55,214 nucleotides of DNA from Opitutales bacterium (GCA_007130045.1 SLTG01000056.1:1-55214), one strand, 5' to 3'. Shown: positions 8,910 through 16,791, counted from the first letter of the stretch. Translations and numbers: made by a program. The notes: generated from the sequence alone by a model not told the origin.

Positions 8910-9860
8910 ATGACCACTCGGCGCAGCTTTTTCAAAACCGCACTCGTCGCCGCCGCCGGCGCCACGGGTTTCCATCGCCTCTCCGCAGGGATTGAAGACC
9001 CTTTGCCGCAGGTGGATCGTCGCCCGCTGGGGCGAATAAAAACCCCCGTATCGATTATCGGTCTCGGCCTGGGGTCGGCTTATACTCGGCCCTGGGGCGA
9101 CCGGACGGAAGAAGGTCATGCCCTGCTGAACCTGGCCTTGGACCACGGGGTGAATTATTGGGACACAGCCCGCGGCTACGGCCCCAGCGAGCGAATGATC
9201 GGTCCGGTGGTGGAAAAGCGCCGCGATGAGATATTCCTGGTTACAAAAAGCCGCAGCCGGGATTACGACGGGTTTTTACGCGACGTGGAAACAAGTCTTA
9301 ACGAACTTCGAACCGATCGGCTGGACCTGCTGCACATTTGGAATCTTCCTGCCAACGCCGATCTCGACCAAATTGAAAACGGCGCTATGCGGGCTGTCGC
9401 CAAACTCAAGGACGAGAAGGTGATCGGTCACTTCGGGATTTCCGGCCATAGCGGCGCGGAGATTCTCATACAGGCTATGCGGCGTTTCGATCCCGATGCG
9501 GTTCTGACTGTTTTTCCGTGCACTCGGGAAGACGAGGGGCGCTACGAGGACGAACTTCTGCCCCTGGCCCGTGAACGGAATATGGGGACGCTTGCGATGA
9601 AAATGGTGAGGCACGCCCGAAACGCGGATTTGGAGGGCAGCGACCTGATTCGCTACGCTTTGAGTCTGGACGGAATCCATTGTGGAGTCGTGGGATTGGA
9701 TACGGAGGCTCACCTGCGCGAGAATCTGAAGATGGCGACCGATTTCAAACCTTTGAGCGGCATGGAGAGCGCCGCGCTGCAGCGTCATGCGACGGAAATC
9801 CTGGCGCACGTTCCCCGGCCCTGGGAACGACCGGGATACCGGGATGGGATGCCCGTTTGA
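8910..9860 (+). CDS. Tat-exported aldo/keto reductase
   Basis: NAD(P)H-dependent reductase of the AKR fold, 316 aa. The N-terminus has a twin-arginine signal (TTRRSFFK followed by ALVAAAGATG), so the folded, cofactor-loaded enzyme is probably exported to the periplasm. The AKR catalytic tetrad is visible: D85 and Y90 in 'WDTARGYG', K113 in 'VTKS' and H142 in 'LLHIWN'. A GAAGG ribosome-binding site sits about 9 nt before the ATG. This is the type of oxidoreductase that is abundant in Verrucomicrobia and Planctomycetes. The substrate is unknown. Confidence 0.9.
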   Translation: MTTRRSFFKTALVAAAGATGFHRLSAGIEDPLPQVDRRPLGRIKTPVSIIGLGLGSAYTRPWGDRTEEGHALLNLALDHGVNYWDTARGYGPSERMIGPVVEKRRDEIFLVTKSRSRDYDGFLRDVETSLNELRTDRLDLLHIWNLPANADLDQIENGAMRAVAKLKDEKVIGHFGISGHSGAEILIQAMRRFDPDAVLTVFPCTREDEGRYEDELLPLARERNMGTLAMKMVRHARNADLEGSDLIRYALSLDGIHCGVVGLDTEAHLRENLKMATDFKPLSGMESAALQRHATEILAHVPRPWERPGYRDGMPV

Positions 9861-9907
9861 CCGGCGCCCCCGATCCAGCGAATCAGGAATTGCTCTTGTC
9901 CTGAGGA

Positions 9908-10375
9908 TCACTCACCCGGCTTCGAGCCGGGACGATTTTCGGACCCGCGGTCTTCATTCCATGGCCAATCAACGCAGCCGGCTGGAAGATCCGGCATCAA
10001 CACGATGTCGGCCTTTCCTTTCAGGACGACCGTGGTAATCTTGCTGCCGCCCAGGTGGCGGCGGGCTTCGGCCAGGGTTGCCCCGGATACCGACACGTCG
10101 TCCACCAGCAAAACCGACCCGCCCGACGTTTCCGGCTTCGGACCGGGGCCGACGAGAACGGGCGCCTCGGACAGGGGTTCATTGGAATCGTCCCGAAAGC
10201 GTATCCGTACGGTTTGCAGCGGGAGACGCAGGTGATGTGCGATCAGACACGCCGGCACCCGTCCTCCGCGGAGAATACCGATTACGGCCTTGGCATCCGC
10301 CGGAAATCGGGCCGTGCGTATGGAATCGGACACGGCCTCGAAAGCGACAGGCGGGTTTTCCGTATTGCCGTCCAT
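9908..10375 (-). CDS. Phosphoribosyltransferase family protein
   Basis: A 155-aa protein of the type I PRTase fold. It has the PRPP-binding loop 'VLLVDDVSVSGAT' at about 88-100 and an N-terminal 'AVIGILRGGRVPACLIAHHL', the hood/loop I pattern of Gpt-like and COG2236 enzymes. The ATG at 10375 is chosen because it lies 5 bp after the stop of the upstream membrane protein and begins the recognisable fold. The two genes are surely co-transcribed. Purine salvage (xanthine or guanine type) is the most likely role, but the substrate cannot be read. The 3' end contains a hairpin shared with the convergent reductase. Confidence 0.8.
   Translation of the reverse strand: MDGNTENPPVAFEAVSDSIRTARFPADAKAVIGILRGGRVPACLIAHHLRLPLQTVRIRFRDDSNEPLSEAPVLVGPGPKPETSGGSVLLVDDVSVSGATLAEARRHLGGSKITTVVLKGKADIVLMPDLPAGCVDWPWNEDRGSENRPGSKPGE
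9915..9931 (+). terminator. Possible terminator of the aldo/keto reductase gene
   Basis: CCCGGCT and AGCCGGG (7 bp, 3-nt loop TCG) are followed by ACGATTTTC on the plus strand, 54 bp after the reductase stop. The hairpin overlaps the last codons of the convergent phosphoribosyltransferase. The T-run is short, so this is a weak call. Confidence 0.4.
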
Positions 10376-10380
10376 GCGCT

Positions 10381-10929
10381 TCAACGAGATCCCCCGCGCC
10401 TGTTCCTGAACTGCAATGCCAGCATTCCGATGATCGCAAGAGCGATAAGCCCGGGCCACGACCGGGTGACTGCGCCTGTCAGGTGATCCATGTAGGCAAT
10501 GGGTACCAGGAGTTCGCGCAGCAAAATGAGCAGGATGCCGGAAAGCGGTTTGGTGAGCAGGTAGGCGGCCGGCCCCATCCACCAGCGCGGCCCCAGCCAC
10601 GAGGCGAGGACTAGGATCCATAAGACGAAGAGCAACAACTCCACCATGAGCAGACCCGCCATTCCGGGCTCCGGATGACCCATCAGCATATGGCTGATCC
10701 AGGGTACCAGCGCGGCAAGGGAAACGGCGATGCCAATGCGCCAATAGAGAGCGGCCAGCAGAGGCGCATAGAAGATCGGCAGGAGCCGCGCGCCCAGCGG
10801 AGTATCATTCGAAAGCGGAAGGAAATGGACCAGAAACGGAAGCAGCGCCAACCCAACGACAGCGACATTGAAGTCCGAAATAACACGCGGGAACGCGATC
10901 GTACGAGCGAATTGCACAGGAGCTTTCAT
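10381..10929 (-). CDS. Six-helix membrane protein, possibly an ECF transporter S-component
   Basis: A 182-aa integral membrane protein with about six hydrophobic segments (roughly 17-40, 48-63, 65-83, 89-111, 117-139, 157-173) and a basic C-terminus (RNRRGG). Its length, helix number and the 'FYAPLLAALYW-(R)IGIAVSLAALVPW' pattern resemble substrate-binding S-components of energy-coupling-factor vitamin transporters. No diagnostic AxxxA motif was confirmed. It is directly followed by a phosphoribosyltransferase gene (5-bp gap), which would fit uptake of a base or vitamin precursor. The transport role is inference. Confidence 0.7.
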   Translation of the reverse strand: MKAPVQFARTIAFPRVISDFNVAVVGLALLPFLVHFLPLSNDTPLGARLLPIFYAPLLAALYWRIGIAVSLAALVPWISHMLMGHPEPGMAGLLMVELLLFVLWILVLASWLGPRWWMGPAAYLLTKPLSGILLILLRELLVPIAYMDHLTGAVTRSWPGLIALAIIGMLALQFRNRRGGSR

Positions 10930-11003
10930 CAGGGCATGACTATCCCCATCCGTTGGCTACCGGGCAAGAGGGAAATAGGATAACGAATCGGTCCTTCGTC
11001 GGC

Positions 11004-11222
11004 TTAACGGGAATGGTGCCGCCATCTCTCCCGCCACGGATCCCGATACTTGCGAATCCAGTGCAGCATTGCCAAATCGAACCCGATGTCCCGACCGAGC
11101 CGTTCGGACTCAAGCCATTTATGACGGTCTATTTCTCTGCGTTCAGCGAGCATTTCGCGATAGAAGCTGGACCGATCCAGAAGTCGCCGCTCCCGATTTC
11201 TCCCATTTTCATCATTATCCAT
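11004..11222 (-). CDS. Small HKW/GRDIG-motif protein
   Basis: A 72-aa charged, probably cytoplasmic helical protein. The start at 11222 is supported by a GGAGG sequence 9 nt upstream; a GTG at 11231 is less likely. The central block 'EIDRHKWLESERLGRDIGF' followed by 'LHWIRKYRDPWRERW' resembles the C-terminal part of DUF4032-type proteins, in which 'HxWxxSExxGRDVG' is conserved. I recognise the motif but know no established function. It lies 74 bp upstream of the membrane protein on the same strand and may belong to that operon. Confidence 0.7.
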   Translation of the reverse strand: MDNDENGRNRERRLLDRSSFYREMLAERREIDRHKWLESERLGRDIGFDLAMLHWIRKYRDPWRERWRHHSR

Positions 11223-11231
11223 AGGTGACAC

Positions 11232-11472
11232 CCTCCAAGTGTCTCATCTACGTATTTTATTTCTTCGACAATCCTAATTTATGACTCAGCTTTATTCAAG
11301 TCGAGAATTCCGTTTGACAAATGCTTTACAGAATCTCACTATTGAAGAAATTGTTCCTAGGGAACATTATAATGAGTGGCTTTACGCAAGATCCCCGACA
11401 CCATAAGCCAGCAGTGGAAGCCGGTCCTGGATCTCGTTCAATGAACCAATCCGGTTCGGGCCGCTCAATCGC
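11232..11472. other. AT-rich intergenic stretch with palindrome and a possible 41-aa frame
   Basis: This gap is distinctly AT-richer than its neighbours. A plus-strand frame at 11281-11406 would encode 41 residues (starting MTQLYSSREFRL) but lacks a ribosome-binding site, so it may be a gene remnant. The palindrome TGTTCC-TAG-GGAACA lies at 11352-11366 and is overlapped or followed by TATAAT at 11368-11373. A TTGACA is at 11314-11319. The arrangement looks like a regulated promoter facing right, but no recognised gene follows directly on that strand. Confidence 0.35.
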
Positions 11473-11895
11473 TTAGCTGCCGAGTTTCAAGATCCGGTTG
11501 AACTCCTCCCGGGTGAGGGGCATGACCGACAGGCGGCTTTGGCGGACCAGGGCGACCTCGGCGAGGAGCGGATCCTTCTTGATGGCGCCGAGCCCGACGG
11601 GATTCTTGAGCGCCTTGACCGGTCTGATTTCGACCGAGACCCAGCGGTCGTCGTCGGCCGTGGGGTCGCGAAAGAACTCGCGGGACACCTCGGCGACCCC
11701 TACGACTTCCCGCGGTCCGACGCTGTGATAAAAAAGAACCCGGTCACCGGCGGACATTTCCTTCAGGTTATTTCGCGCCTGGTAATTGCGGACGCCGTCC
11801 CATGTGACCTTGCCGTCCCTTACAAAGGCGTCCCAGGAATATTTTTCGGGCTCCTCCTTTACCAGCCAATAGTTTTTTCTCGCCATGGTGGGCAT
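11473..11895 (-). CDS. EVE domain protein
   Basis: A 140-aa protein of the EVE (PUA-like) family related to human THYN1. Family hallmarks are 'NYWLVKEEPEKYSW', 'WDGVRNYQARNNL', 'GDRVLFYHS' and 'VVGVAEV'. EVE domains bind modified bases in DNA or RNA, and stand-alone copies are common in Gram-negative bacteria. The ORF begins at ATG 11895; an internal ATG at 11886 (MARKNYW) matches the usual family N-terminus and may be the real start. The gene is flanked by AT-rich DNA downstream and has no obvious operon partner. Confidence 0.9.
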   Translation of the reverse strand: MPTMARKNYWLVKEEPEKYSWDAFVRDGKVTWDGVRNYQARNNLKEMSAGDRVLFYHSVGPREVVGVAEVSREFFRDPTADDDRWVSVEIRPVKALKNPVGLGAIKKDPLLAEVALVRQSRLSVMPLTREEFNRILKLGS

Positions 11896-11961
11896 TATGA
11901 GTGCCAGGGTCGCGCAATACAGGAAATAATGCTCTTTTTTACCGGGATTCGCCTTTTCAGG

Positions 11962-11988
11962 TTGTTGCGGGGCGAAGGATGGTATAAT
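11962..11988 (+). promoter_or_regulatory. Candidate sigma-70-type promoter
   Basis: TATAAT at 11983-11988 is perfect. A TTGTTG at 11962-11967 gives a short 15-nt spacer. It would drive the 34-aa peptide gene and the downstream PIN-TRAM operon. Only the -10 is strong. Confidence 0.4.
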
Positions 11989-12081
11989 ACTCGCTGATAT
12001 ACCTGCCGTCGAACGCCGTCGCCGAAAAAGGTGATGGCGATACGGGGTTGAAACTATTATTGAGTCGAATCATCGTGAGTC

Positions 12082-12186
12082 ATGGAAGACGATCAGGAGA
12101 AGACCAGAAAAGCTGTCTTGCTTATTTACCTGCTGATAGCCATCGGAATTGCCCTTCCGATCGTCGTGTTCTTCTGGTTCCGTTGA
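12082..12186 (+). CDS. 34-aa single-helix membrane peptide
   Basis: ATG at 12082 to TGA at 12184-12186 encodes 34 residues: a charged N-terminus (MEDDQEKTRK), then a continuous hydrophobic helix (AVLLIYLLIAIGIALPIVVFF) ending WFR. This is the layout of a small bitopic membrane protein. It sits about 95 nt after a TATAAT box and 176 bp before the PIN-TRAM gene on the same strand. No strong ribosome-binding site is visible ('cgtgagtc'). I do not recognise a family. Codon sense and clean topology argue for a real gene, but a chance frame cannot be excluded. Confidence 0.5.
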   Translation: MEDDQEKTRKAVLLIYLLIAIGIALPIVVFFWFR

Positions 12187-12362
12187 CGGAAGCGGTTCCT
12201 GCTATCCGCGTGTCGAACAGGGCCATGATGACCTCCCGCTGGGAAACACCCGATTTTAGCCGTGCCTTCTCACGATGATTTCCATGATATTCATTCCCGC
12301 CGATCCGGATTCGCTCGTGAGACCCGATCGATTCGCCGTCACCGACCAAACGTTCTGCCGCG

Positions 12363-13370
12363 ATGAATAAAACCTTACTGATTATACGCGTATTCTTCAT
12401 TTTCCTTTGCGCGGCGGGAAGTTGGCTGATTTGGTACGCTACGCCCGAGTGGGACGACAGGCAGGCGCTGATTGTCGTGATCGGGTTCCTGATCGGGGCG
12501 TTGGTCATTCTAGTGGACCTGATGCTCAAGGGGTTTTCCCTTCGCGGTCTTACGGCGCTGACTTTCGGGCTGGGTGTCGGAGCGTTGATCGCTTTCTTCA
12601 TTTCCTCGTCGCCGTTGTTTGAACACGGAGAGGAACAGACCGTATTTCTGGCGCGAATGTCGCTCTTTGTCATCTGCATGTACCTGGGAGCAGTGATCGC
12701 ATTGAGGGGCAAGGACGAGTTCAATCTTGTCATTCCGTACGTCAGGTTTGTGCCGCACAATGTGGACGTGCCGCTCGTGGTGATTGACACGAGCGCACTG
12801 ATCGACGGGAGGATCGTAAAGGTTTGCCGGACCCAGTTTCTGAGTGCCGGACTGATCATTCCAACGTTTGTGCTCAGCGAACTGACCAACATCGCCGATT
12901 CATCCGATCCCGTCCGCAAAGCCAAGGGTCGCCGCGGGCTGGATGCGCTCAACCAGCTCAAAGAGATGGACCACCTCGACCTGCGTATCCAGGAGAGCGA
13001 GGTGGGGAAGGGAAAAGACGTGGATGCGAAGCTCATTTTTCTCGCAAGTTCTCTCAAAGCAAAGTTGCTGACCACCGATTACAACCTCGCCCGCATGGCG
13101 GAGTTTCACGGGATCATCTGGTTGAACCTGAACGCCCTGAGCAAATCCCTGATTTCGGAGCTCTCCGTTGGCGAGGTATTCGAGGTGGAGTTGGTTAAGG
13201 AGGGGAAGGAGAACGACCAGGCAATAGGCTACCTCGAAGATGGGTCGATGGTGGTGGTCAACGACGGAAGACCGCACCTCGGGGAAACGGTGCCGGTCGA
13301 GGTAATCAGCGTGCTTCCTTCGTCGGGCGGTCGAATGGTCTTCGGGCGTATTCTCGAGGAGGCCGGCTAG
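12363..13370 (+). CDS. Membrane-anchored PIN-TRAM domain protein (YacL-like)
   Basis: A 335-aa protein with four N-terminal membrane helices (about 5-25, 35-52, 63-82, 99-115). A PIN nuclease domain follows at ~138-265 and a TRAM RNA-binding domain at ~275-332. PIN acidic residues are visible at D142 and D147 ('VVIDTSALIDGRI'), E173 in 'FVLSELTNIAD', and in 'KDVDAKL' and 'LLTTDYNLA'. This order is that of Bacillus YacL and related proteins found in many phyla, suspected to act on RNA at the membrane. It is the first long gene of a run with the CPBP protease (14-bp gap). No ribosome-binding site precedes the ATG, an oddity shared by several genes in this window. Confidence 0.9.
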   Translation: MNKTLLIIRVFFIFLCAAGSWLIWYATPEWDDRQALIVVIGFLIGALVILVDLMLKGFSLRGLTALTFGLGVGALIAFFISSSPLFEHGEEQTVFLARMSLFVICMYLGAVIALRGKDEFNLVIPYVRFVPHNVDVPLVVIDTSALIDGRIVKVCRTQFLSAGLIIPTFVLSELTNIADSSDPVRKAKGRRGLDALNQLKEMDHLDLRIQESEVGKGKDVDAKLIFLASSLKAKLLTTDYNLARMAEFHGIIWLNLNALSKSLISELSVGEVFEVELVKEGKENDQAIGYLEDGSMVVVNDGRPHLGETVPVEVISVLPSSGGRMVFGRILEEAG

Positions 13371-13384
13371 AACCTTTCCATGGT

Positions 13385-13939
13385 TTGGTTCGCGTCATCG
13401 TCATATTCTATTTCGTGCTCGGGGGGTTCGGCCTCGGACTCATCGCATTGCGGGTGGATGCGGAAAGCGCGTTTGACCCTTTTGGTTCTGGAGGCGGCCA
13501 ATGGCCTTACTTTACCGCGGTGGCACTGGTCGCCATCGCGGTGGTGCATTTCGGGTCCGTGTTGGCGATCCGCTACAGCCGTTCGCTGGCGCGCACCGTC
13601 GATGAAATGCGCCAATGGCTCGGCGGGCTTTCCCGGTCCGAAGTCCTGGCGGTTGCGCTGGCCAGTGGCGTGGCGGAGGAGCTTTTTTTCCGAGGCTGGC
13701 TCCTGAACGAGGTCGGGTTGATCGCCTCCTCCGTCATTTTCGGTTTGGTGCATGTGCCACCGACGCGAAACTGGATGTATTGGCCGGTCTTTGCATTCAT
13801 TGTCGGACTGTTCCTCGGCGCGCTTTGTATTTGGTCGGATTCCCTGATCTACGCGATCATAGTTCACGCGGGTATCAATTTTATCAATATTCTCCGCCTG
13901 CCGCCGGAATTGAAGAAATTCGGAGTTGCCGGGAAATGA
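13385..13939 (+). CDS. CPBP family intramembrane glutamic endopeptidase
   Basis: A 184-aa membrane protein of the CAAX-protease/Rce1-like (Abi) family. The three active-site motifs are present: E98-E99-x3-R103 in 'EELFFRG', H123 in 'FGLVHVP', and H161 with N165 in 'HAGINFIN'. Four or more membrane helices surround them. The only upstream start in frame is TTG at 13385; no ATG is available before the first helix. The stop overlaps the start of the next gene by ATGA, implying translational coupling. The target peptide is unknown. Such proteases process prenylated or regulatory peptides in other bacteria. Confidence 0.87.
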   Translation: MVRVIVIFYFVLGGFGLGLIALRVDAESAFDPFGSGGGQWPYFTAVALVAIAVVHFGSVLAIRYSRSLARTVDEMRQWLGGLSRSEVLAVALASGVAEELFFRGWLLNEVGLIASSVIFGLVHVPPTRNWMYWPVFAFIVGLFLGALCIWSDSLIYAIIVHAGINFINILRLPPELKKFGVAGK

Positions 13940-14835
13940 TCTCCGCAATCCGAACCCGGCAGGGCTTTCCGATCGTGGTGGCTTGCCTTTTCCGCGGAGG
14001 CGTGATTCAACCTCAAGAAATGCCGAAGGAACCGAAGCTTGAGGATGCGGGCGCTTCCTTTTGGGAGATCAAGACCCTGGAGCCGGAGGCGTCGGCGTGT
14101 TGGAGGCTCGGGCCGCTCTCGCTCTGGGCGCGGCGCCGTAATAACGAGTGGGGGATTTTTGCCGAGCGCGGCGGATCGAAAGAACTCGTCCAGGAATTCG
14201 CAGGCGGCACGCCGCCCAGGGAAGACGCGGCATGGAAACGGTGGGCCTTTAAGCAAGAGGAAAGTGCCGTAGGACTCGTTCCAACGTCGCCGGACCGATC
14301 GGTGGTGGCGCGACCGGAGACTCCATTGCGTATTCCTCCGGACAACGATGTCCTCTTGTTCGTCAGCGTCCCATTGTGGCTCCGCGTATTCGTCGGCGGT
14401 GAACGGCGGGTGTTCCTTGTCGAGGAGCCCACCCGCGTGTTGTCGAACACGTGGTTTGGCGAGCCCACCGAAGGGGAACTTTGTTATGCTCTGAAAACGG
14501 GCGCCTCCCGCAGCTTGGCCGGCGTGAAAGCGGGCACGTACCGCTTTGTCTGTCCTTTGCTGATCAAGAATCACAGCGCGGAGGAACTGAATTTTCAGAA
14601 GGTCTGCCTTCCCGTTCCCCACGTTCAGCTTTACCGGGGCAAGACGCGAATCTGGAGCAATCGGATTTCGCTTTCTTACCTTGGGAAAAGTCAGTTCAGC
14701 GCGGTGGTGTTTGATGGCGAACCGCCGGAGTACGAAGAGATCCGCGAAAAACTTGGCGAACCGCGGATCAGGGAACGCAGGAGTTTCGTGCGGAGGAGCT
14801 TCGAAACCATCAGGACGTGGGGTTCGAATTGGTAG
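13936..14835 (+). CDS. DUF432-like protein
   Basis: A 299-aa soluble protein. The ATG at 13936 overlaps the protease stop (ATGA); an internal ATG at 14020 (MPKEPKLEDAG) starts closer to the conserved part and may be used instead. Recognisable blocks are 'CWRLGPLSLWARRRNNEWGI', 'VPLWLRVFV' and 'LSNTWFGEPTEGELCYAL'. They resemble my memory of the DUF432 family, which is often encoded beside MscS-type channels, as it is here (MscS begins 119 bp downstream). The family assignment is moderate and the function unknown. A regulatory or accessory role for the channel is inference from context. Confidence 0.7.
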   Translation: MISAIRTRQGFPIVVACLFRGGVIQPQEMPKEPKLEDAGASFWEIKTLEPEASACWRLGPLSLWARRRNNEWGIFAERGGSKELVQEFAGGTPPREDAAWKRWAFKQEESAVGLVPTSPDRSVVARPETPLRIPPDNDVLLFVSVPLWLRVFVGGERRVFLVEEPTRVLSNTWFGEPTEGELCYALKTGASRSLAGVKAGTYRFVCPLLIKNHSAEELNFQKVCLPVPHVQLYRGKTRIWSNRISLSYLGKSQFSAVVFDGEPPEYEEIREKLGEPRIRERRSFVRRSFETIRTWGSNW

Positions 14836-14883
14836 GTTATGAGACTCATGACGATTGATGCAGGGGAAGAATTGGTGTCTGGC

Positions 14884-14903
14884 CGCTCCGGGACCGGGGA
14901 GCG
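14884..14903 (+). repeat. Inverted repeat before the MscS gene
   Basis: CGCTCC (14884-14889) and GGAGCG (14898-14903) flank an 8-nt loop about 50 nt before the channel start. No T-run follows. It could slow or modulate read-through from the DUF432-like gene. Confidence 0.3.
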
Positions 14904-14954
14904 TTCCGTATCAGGCGTGCTGCCGGGAAATGGACGATGATTGAGGGAGGTGCA

Positions 14955-15839
14955 ATGGGAAGCGTTCTTGGAAGTATCGACTGGGGAACCTGGATCACCG
15001 AAGAGAATCTTGGGCGCATTCTGAGGTTGGGGTTTCTGCTGCTCGTGGCGTTGCCCATTCTCTACGTTGCGACCCGGGTAGTCACGCGCTTTGCCAAGAA
15101 ACGTTTCTCTCCACACAGCAGCTTCCTAATCGGTAAAGGGATTTTCTACGCAGGATCGATTATCATCGTTCTTACCGCCCTGTCCGACATGGGTTTCAAA
15201 TTGACCGCTGTGCTCGGTGCGGCGGGAATCGCCGGGGTCGCGATCGGTTTTGCCAGCCAGACCAGTCTTTCCAATATCATCAGCGGTCTGTTCCTGGTTT
15301 GGGAGAAACCGTTCACCGTCGGTGATGCCATCAAGGTCGGCGAACACGTCGGGGCGGTATTCGCTATCGACCTCATGTCCGTGAAGCTTCGGACGTTTGA
15401 CAACCGCTTTGTAAGGATTCCCAACGAACAGATAGTCAAGGGACAGATGATTAACATTACGAGGTTCCCAATCCGGCGTCTGGATATTCAGCTCGGGGTG
15501 GCGTACAAGGAGGATATCGAGAAGGTCATGCGAGTCCTGCGCGGCGTCGCCGATAATAATCCCTACTGCCTGGACGAACCCGAACCGGTCATTATTTTTC
15601 AGGAGTTCGCAAATTCCTCTCTTGATTTCCTTTTTGGCGTCTGGTTTGCGAAGACGGACCTTCTCTTGTTGCGCAACAGCATTATGCGGGAAATCAAGGA
15701 GCGTTTTGATGCCGAGGGTATCGAAATCCCGTTTCCCCACCGCACACTTTACGCCGGTTCCGCAACCGCGCCGTTTCCGGTGAAAATTATCGGAGACGAT
15801 GGCGACGGCACAGCCGGGGGCGCGCGCAGCGACGGTTAA
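14955..15839 (+). CDS. MscS family mechanosensitive channel
   Basis: Small-conductance tension-gated channel in the inner membrane, 294 aa. The start at 14955 is chosen because a strong GGGAGG lies 4 nt upstream; an upstream ATG at 14937 has none. Three N-terminal helices lead into the pore-lining helix 'VLGAAGIAGVAIGFA'. The family signature follows: 'SLSNIISGLFLVWEKPFTVG' and 'VRIPNEQIVKGQMINITR' in the beta domain. The C-terminal alpha/beta domain ends 'FDAEGIEIPFPHRTL'. This is a minimal MscS without extra helices. It closes a same-strand series with PIN-TRAM, CPBP protease and the DUF432-like protein. Confidence 0.93.
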   Translation: MGSVLGSIDWGTWITEENLGRILRLGFLLLVALPILYVATRVVTRFAKKRFSPHSSFLIGKGIFYAGSIIIVLTALSDMGFKLTAVLGAAGIAGVAIGFASQTSLSNIISGLFLVWEKPFTVGDAIKVGEHVGAVFAIDLMSVKLRTFDNRFVRIPNEQIVKGQMINITRFPIRRLDIQLGVAYKEDIEKVMRVLRGVADNNPYCLDEPEPVIIFQEFANSSLDFLFGVWFAKTDLLLLRNSIMREIKERFDAEGIEIPFPHRTLYAGSATAPFPVKIIGDDGDGTAGGARSDG

Positions 15840-15884
15840 GCCCTCCGGCGTTCCTCTCTTCGACATTTCCCCGCGGATTCCGGG

Positions 15885-16556
15885 CTACGCGGGCTGGGGA
15901 TCCGGAGGTGTGTCGTGTCGACCGTTTCCTTCGATCGGGGATTCGTTCCGAAACTGGATCAATTTCCAATATCCTCCGAGGTTAACCGGAAGAATGTCTT
16001 CGACTTCGATGGTCGTCATCTCAAGGAAGTGCGGGAGCGAGAAATCGGGTTTGAAACCCAGGCGCTTCGAGAACGGGGAGAAGAATTTTTCCACGCTCTT
16101 GAGAAACCCTTTCGACGAGGCAAAATGGTTGAGCACCAGAACCGTCCCCCCCGGCACGCAGACACGGGACATCTCCTGCATCATCTTCATCGGATCCGGA
16201 ACCACGGAGGCCACGTACATGGCGATGACCGCGTCGAATGAGTCGTCCGGGAACTCCAGATTCTGCGCGTCCATTTCCCAAAAGCCATCGACCTGCGGAT
16301 ACCTCACTTTGGGGAATCGTTTGCGGGCAACGTTCAACATCTCGGGACTGATATCGATGCCCGTGACTTTTACGTCCCGGTTGTAAAGCGGGATTGAATA
16401 GCCGGTCCCCACTCCGATCTCGAGGAAGCGGCTCCCTCTGGTCTGGTTGATCTTTTCCACCGATTTCTTGCGGCCATGGTTGACCCACGAGCCGAAGATC
16501 AAATCGTAAAATGGCGCGTAAAAGCCGTAGGTTTTGAGAATTGAGTCCTTGTCCAT
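15885..16556 (-). CDS. Class I SAM-dependent methyltransferase, PmtA-like
   Basis: A 223-aa Rossmann-fold methyltransferase. Motif I is 'FLEIGVGTGYS' (about 44-54), motif II 'VTGIDISPEML', and a post-I acidic residue lies in 'DAQNLEFPDDSFDAVIAMY'. The N-terminal 'YGFYAPFYDLIFGSWVNHGR' matches the start of Rhodobacter-type phosphatidylethanolamine N-methyltransferases (PmtA), so phospholipid methylation is the favoured role. Ubiquinone- or menaquinone-type methyltransferases are the alternative. The gene begins 23 bp after a tRNA-Pro gene on the same strand, with an AAGGAAA site before the ATG, so it is probably transcribed from the tRNA promoter. Confidence 0.82.
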   Translation of the reverse strand: MDKDSILKTYGFYAPFYDLIFGSWVNHGRKKSVEKINQTRGSRFLEIGVGTGYSIPLYNRDVKVTGIDISPEMLNVARKRFPKVRYPQVDGFWEMDAQNLEFPDDSFDAVIAMYVASVVPDPMKMMQEMSRVCVPGGTVLVLNHFASSKGFLKSVEKFFSPFSKRLGFKPDFSLPHFLEMTTIEVEDILPVNLGGYWKLIQFRNESPIEGNGRHDTPPDPQPA

Positions 16557-16579
16557 TTTCCTTGAAAGTTGAAACCGGG

Positions 16580-16653
<74 letters not shown>

Positions 16654-16670
16654 TTTCAAACAAGACCTCC

Positions 16671-16699
16671 AAGTCTCGCGTAATGGGCGGCTTTGTCAA
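16671..16699 (-). promoter_or_regulatory. Candidate promoter of tRNA-Pro and the methyltransferase
   Basis: On the minus strand a perfect TTGACA (16699-16694) is followed after 17 nt by AGACTT (16676-16671), a poor -10. The spacing to the tRNA 5' end at 16653 is appropriate. The call rests on the -35 and its position. Confidence 0.35.
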
Positions 16700-16754
16700 T
16701 GTTTTCATCAGCTTCGCCGGAATCCCCCGACCCGTTTTCACTTCCACTTCTGTA

Positions 16755-16783
16755 TTGCGCGATTCGGGCAAACACCCAATAAT
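16755..16783 (+). promoter_or_regulatory. Candidate promoter of the LysM protein gene
   Basis: TTGCGC (16755-16760), a 17-nt spacer, then AATAAT (16778-16783). The predicted transcript start (~16790) nearly coincides with the GTG at 16792. The message is therefore either leaderless or has a ~28-nt leader to the ATG at 16819. Confidence 0.45.
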
Positions 16784-16791
16784 AAGGCGTT

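Noticed and set aside
12262-12365. GTG-initiated 34-codon frame overlapping the PIN-TRAM start by ATGA
   Set aside because: Arginine- and histidine-rich sequence with no ribosome-binding site; the overlap is probably chance.
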